The notes under the pieces are model-generated. The model saw only the letters and a list, made by a program, of their open reading frames with translations, did no database searches and was not told the DNA's origin. DNA of 6,511 nucleotides, taken from contig CACYDE010000252.1 of NCBI GenBank assembly GCA_902773045.1, positions 1 to 6,511 on the forward strand, given 5' to 3'. This DNA comes from an uncultured Ruminococcus sp. (GTDB lineage Bacteria > Bacillota > Clostridia > Oscillospirales > Acutalibacteraceae). How positions within the stretch are numbered: the first letter of the stretch is position 1; each line of letters opens with the position of its first letter. Made by a program: the position numbers and the translations under genes. Of the stretch, positions 5,054 to 6,511 are shown piece by piece.

Positions 5054-5959
5054 ATGGGACCGTTTGTGTTTATCGGAGTTATAGTTTTTATTATTCTTAT
5101 TGTTGTAGTATCGAACATCAAGATCGTTCCGCAGGCGAACGCTTACGTTATCGAGAAGCTCGGAGCTTATTCGGCGACATGGTCAACGGGTCTTCACGTT
5201 AAAGTGCCTTTTATTGACAGAGTCGCAAGAAAGGTTTCTTTGAAAGAGCAGGTAGTAGACTTTCCGCCGCAGCAGGTTATCACAAAGGATAACGTTACGA
5301 TGCAGATAGATACCGTCGTTTACTTCCAGATCACCGATCCGAAGCTTTACACTTACGGTGTAGAGCGTCCTATCGCAGCGATTGAAAATCTTACAGCTAC
5401 AACTCTTCGTAATATTGTCGGAGAGCTTGAGCTTGACCACACGCTGACATCGCGTGACGTTATCAATACCAAAATAAAGATAATTCTTGATGAAGCGACC
5501 GACGCATGGGGAATCAAGGTCAACAGAGTTGAGCTTAAAAACATTCTTCCGCCGAGAGAGATCCAAGACGCCATGGAGAAGCAGATGAAGGCTGAACGTG
5601 AGCGCCGCGCAAGAATCCTTGACGCAGAAGGTGAGAAGCAGGGACAGATCCTTGTTGCTCAGGGTCATAAGGAAGCTGCGATTCTTCAGGCTGACGCGAT
5701 CAGAGAATCAAAGATCCGTGAGGCTCAGGGTGAAGCTGAGGCTATCCTCACTGTTCAGAAGGCTTACGCCGATTCTCTCAGAATGTTGAATGAAGCATGC
5801 CCATCGGATAAGGTCATCAAGCTCAAGAGTCTTGAAGCGTTCCAGAAAGCAGCCGACGGAAAGGCTACCAAAATCATCATTCCGTCAGAGATCCAGAATC
5901 TTGCCGGACTTGTGACCTCTGTCAAGGAAGTTGCAAGTGTAAATTTAAATAAAGAATAA
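5054..5959 (+). CDS. SPFH/Band 7 slipin-type protein (stomatin/QmcA-like)
   Basis: SPFH proteins form oligomeric rings or cages on membranes and organise microdomains or modulate membrane proteases. The 301-residue product has one N-terminal membrane segment (about 4-20), then an SPFH domain from about 23: VPQANAYVIEKLGAYSATW (25-43), GLHVKVPFIDRVARKVSLKE (46-65) and VITKDNVTMQIDTVVYFQITD (75-95, the most conserved slipin part). The stretch VELKNILPPREIQDAMEKQM (159-178) leads into an Ala/Glu-rich coiled coil to about 240 (ERRARILDAEGEKQ, REAQGEAEAI). The C-terminal GKATKIIIPSEIQNLAGL (269-286) is also typical of slipins. Length and motifs are full and intact. AAGGAGA lies six bases before the ATG. 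NfeD is immediately upstream, as in E. coli ybbK(qmcA)/ybbL-type pairs. HflK/HflC and flotillin are less likely on size and motifs. Confidence 0.92.
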   Translation: MGPFVFIGVIVFIILIVVVSNIKIVPQANAYVIEKLGAYSATWSTGLHVKVPFIDRVARKVSLKEQVVDFPPQQVITKDNVTMQIDTVVYFQITDPKLYTYGVERPIAAIENLTATTLRNIVGELELDHTLTSRDVINTKIKIILDEATDAWGIKVNRVELKNILPPREIQDAMEKQMKAERERRARILDAEGEKQGQILVAQGHKEAAILQADAIRESKIREAQGEAEAILTVQKAYADSLRMLNEACPSDKVIKLKSLEAFQKAADGKATKIIIPSEIQNLAGLVTSVKEVASVNLNKE

Positions 5960-5988
5960 TTTACAAGTACACTGAAACTACAACTTAC

Positions 5989-6036
5989 AAACCCGATCGT
6001 GATTTTGTCCGGTCGGGTTTCGGCTTTTATTTTTTA
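5989..6036 (+). terminator. Intrinsic terminator of the nfeD-SPFH operon
   Basis: AAACCCGATCG (5989-5999) pairs with CGGTCGGGTTT (6010-6020) in an 11-bp stem with one G-T wobble and a 10-base loop. It is followed by CGGCTTTTATTTTTT. It begins 30 bp after the SPFH stop codon. Confidence 0.85.
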
Positions 6037-6047
6037 AAAAGAAAAGT

Positions 6048-6240
6048 TACTATAGCAATCCAAATAAATAGACGGACAAAAGGAGACGATGCCGGTAAGT
6101 GCAGAGCAAGGCGGAGGACGAAGTCATACTGGCGTACCCCAAGGGCACGCGCTAATGGGCGTATGCCGAGGAAGACAACGCAGCTATGCGATTACCGGGG
6201 CGTCGAACTTGTCTGGATATTTGCTTGGTTTGCTATAGTA
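6048..6240. mobile_element. MITE-like palindromic element, 193 bp
   Basis: The element is bounded by perfect 11-bp terminal inverted repeats, TACTATAGCAA (6048-6058) and TTGCTATAGTA (6230-6240). The inverted similarity continues inward with interruptions: CCAA, AAATA, GACAA and CCGGTAA occur at matching places on both arms. Near the centre, GCGTACCC, loop CAA, GGGCACGC forms a hairpin. It is more GC-rich than its surroundings. If the outer TA is counted as a duplicated target, the repeats are CTATAGCAA and the pattern fits mobilisation by an IS630/Tc1-mariner-type transposase. No transposase gene is present. It lies directly behind the SPFH operon terminator. Confidence 0.75.
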
Positions 6241-6442
6241 TTTGAGAAGTTTAAGTTAACCTGTTGTGCTATTAAAAATTCACCTTATTTTTTCTTTGAC
6301 CGGCAATTCGCTGTGCTCTTGCCTTTGTTCTTGGATTGGGAAAGTTGTATTTGTTTATGGTTTATTATTTTTTCGTTTATCTCAGTTAGTTTGATTTCGC
6401 TGAGGACAGTTTATTTTCTACGCCGATTTGCTGCGTCAGCGA
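6241..6442. other. AT-rich stretch with no recognisable gene
   Basis: No open frame with a start codon and ribosome binding site is seen on either strand. On the minus strand, stop-bounded codons around 6278-6360 spell a basic peptide-like sequence, but it has no start codon. The only structure noted is weak: CAATTCGC and similar short runs, and GCTG-CGT-CAGC at 6430-6440. Confidence 0.5.
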
Positions 6443-6487
6443 CCAAAGGCTCTGCCTTTGGAAACCGCCACCTTTTGAAAAAGTTGG
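6443..6487. repeat. Hairpin pair at the right edge, related to module B
   Basis: CCAAAGGC, loop TCT, GCCTTTGG (6443-6461) is a perfect 8-bp stem. It is followed by CCACCTTTT, GA, AAAAGTTGG (6468-6487), a 9-bp stem with one mismatch. The reverse complement of 6479-6497 (TTTTGATCCAACTTTT) resembles the TTTTTGACCAACTTTT part of module B, so this may be an inverted relative of the array. The element probably continues past the window edge. Confidence 0.55.
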
Positions 6488-6511
6488 ATCAAAACTTTAA
6501 TATTGTTTTTA

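Noticed and set aside
5183..5668. A 161-codon minus-strand open frame
   Set aside because: It lies opposite the conserved SPFH domain and has no family resemblance.
6278..6360. A basic peptide-like minus-strand reading (contains NPRTKARAQRIAGQ)
   Set aside because: It has no start codon after the upstream stops and no ribosome binding site; at most it is a remnant.

Overview
The window looks like a chromosomal segment of a low-to-mid GC Firmicute, most likely a clostridial gut-type bacterium (Oscillospiraceae/Ruminococcus-like). This is inferred from the gene set (a DUF4364 protein, a BofA-like protein, a short NfeD next to an SPFH protein), the strong AGGAGG-type ribosome binding sites, and the many short hairpin-forming intergenic repeats. 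No species can be named from the sequence alone.

Layout. Positions 1-366 hold no gene: they contain a copy of a dispersed repeat (about 39-85), a strong hairpin terminator (162-206) and two GC-rich hairpins (287-330). On the minus strand lie cca (CCA-adding tRNA nucleotidyltransferase, 367-1710) and, upstream of it, tcdA (tRNA threonylcarbamoyladenosine dehydratase, 1902-2666). Both act on tRNA: one at the 3' end, the other on t6A at position 37. The gap between them carries a second copy of the dispersed repeat (1812-1859), so direct copies bracket cca. The 743-bp gap between the divergent tcdA and the bofA-like gene (2667-3409) is almost filled by a composite array of two interleaved repeat modules: a 68/47-nt module A and a module B of roughly 65-100 nt with a conserved hairpin.

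A small BofA-like membrane protein (3410-3670, plus) overlaps by 18 bp, tail to tail, with a minus-strand DUF4364 winged-helix-like protein (3653-4264). After a 322-bp AT-rich gap with two good sigma-A-type promoters facing opposite ways and a structured 5' leader, a two-gene plus-strand operon follows: a short NfeD-family membrane protein (4587-5027) and an SPFH/slipin protein (5054-5959). These families are commonly neighbours and are thought to work together in membrane microdomains. The operon ends in an intrinsic terminator (5989-6036). The final 550 bp have no gene: they hold a 193-bp MITE-like palindromic element (6048-6240), an AT-rich stretch with nothing recognisable (6241-6442), and a hairpin repeat (6443-6487) whose reverse complement resembles module B.

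No clear new defence or metabolic system is visible. The protein genes are ordinary; the least explained part is the intergenic repeat content, above all the A/B array at 2683-3320.
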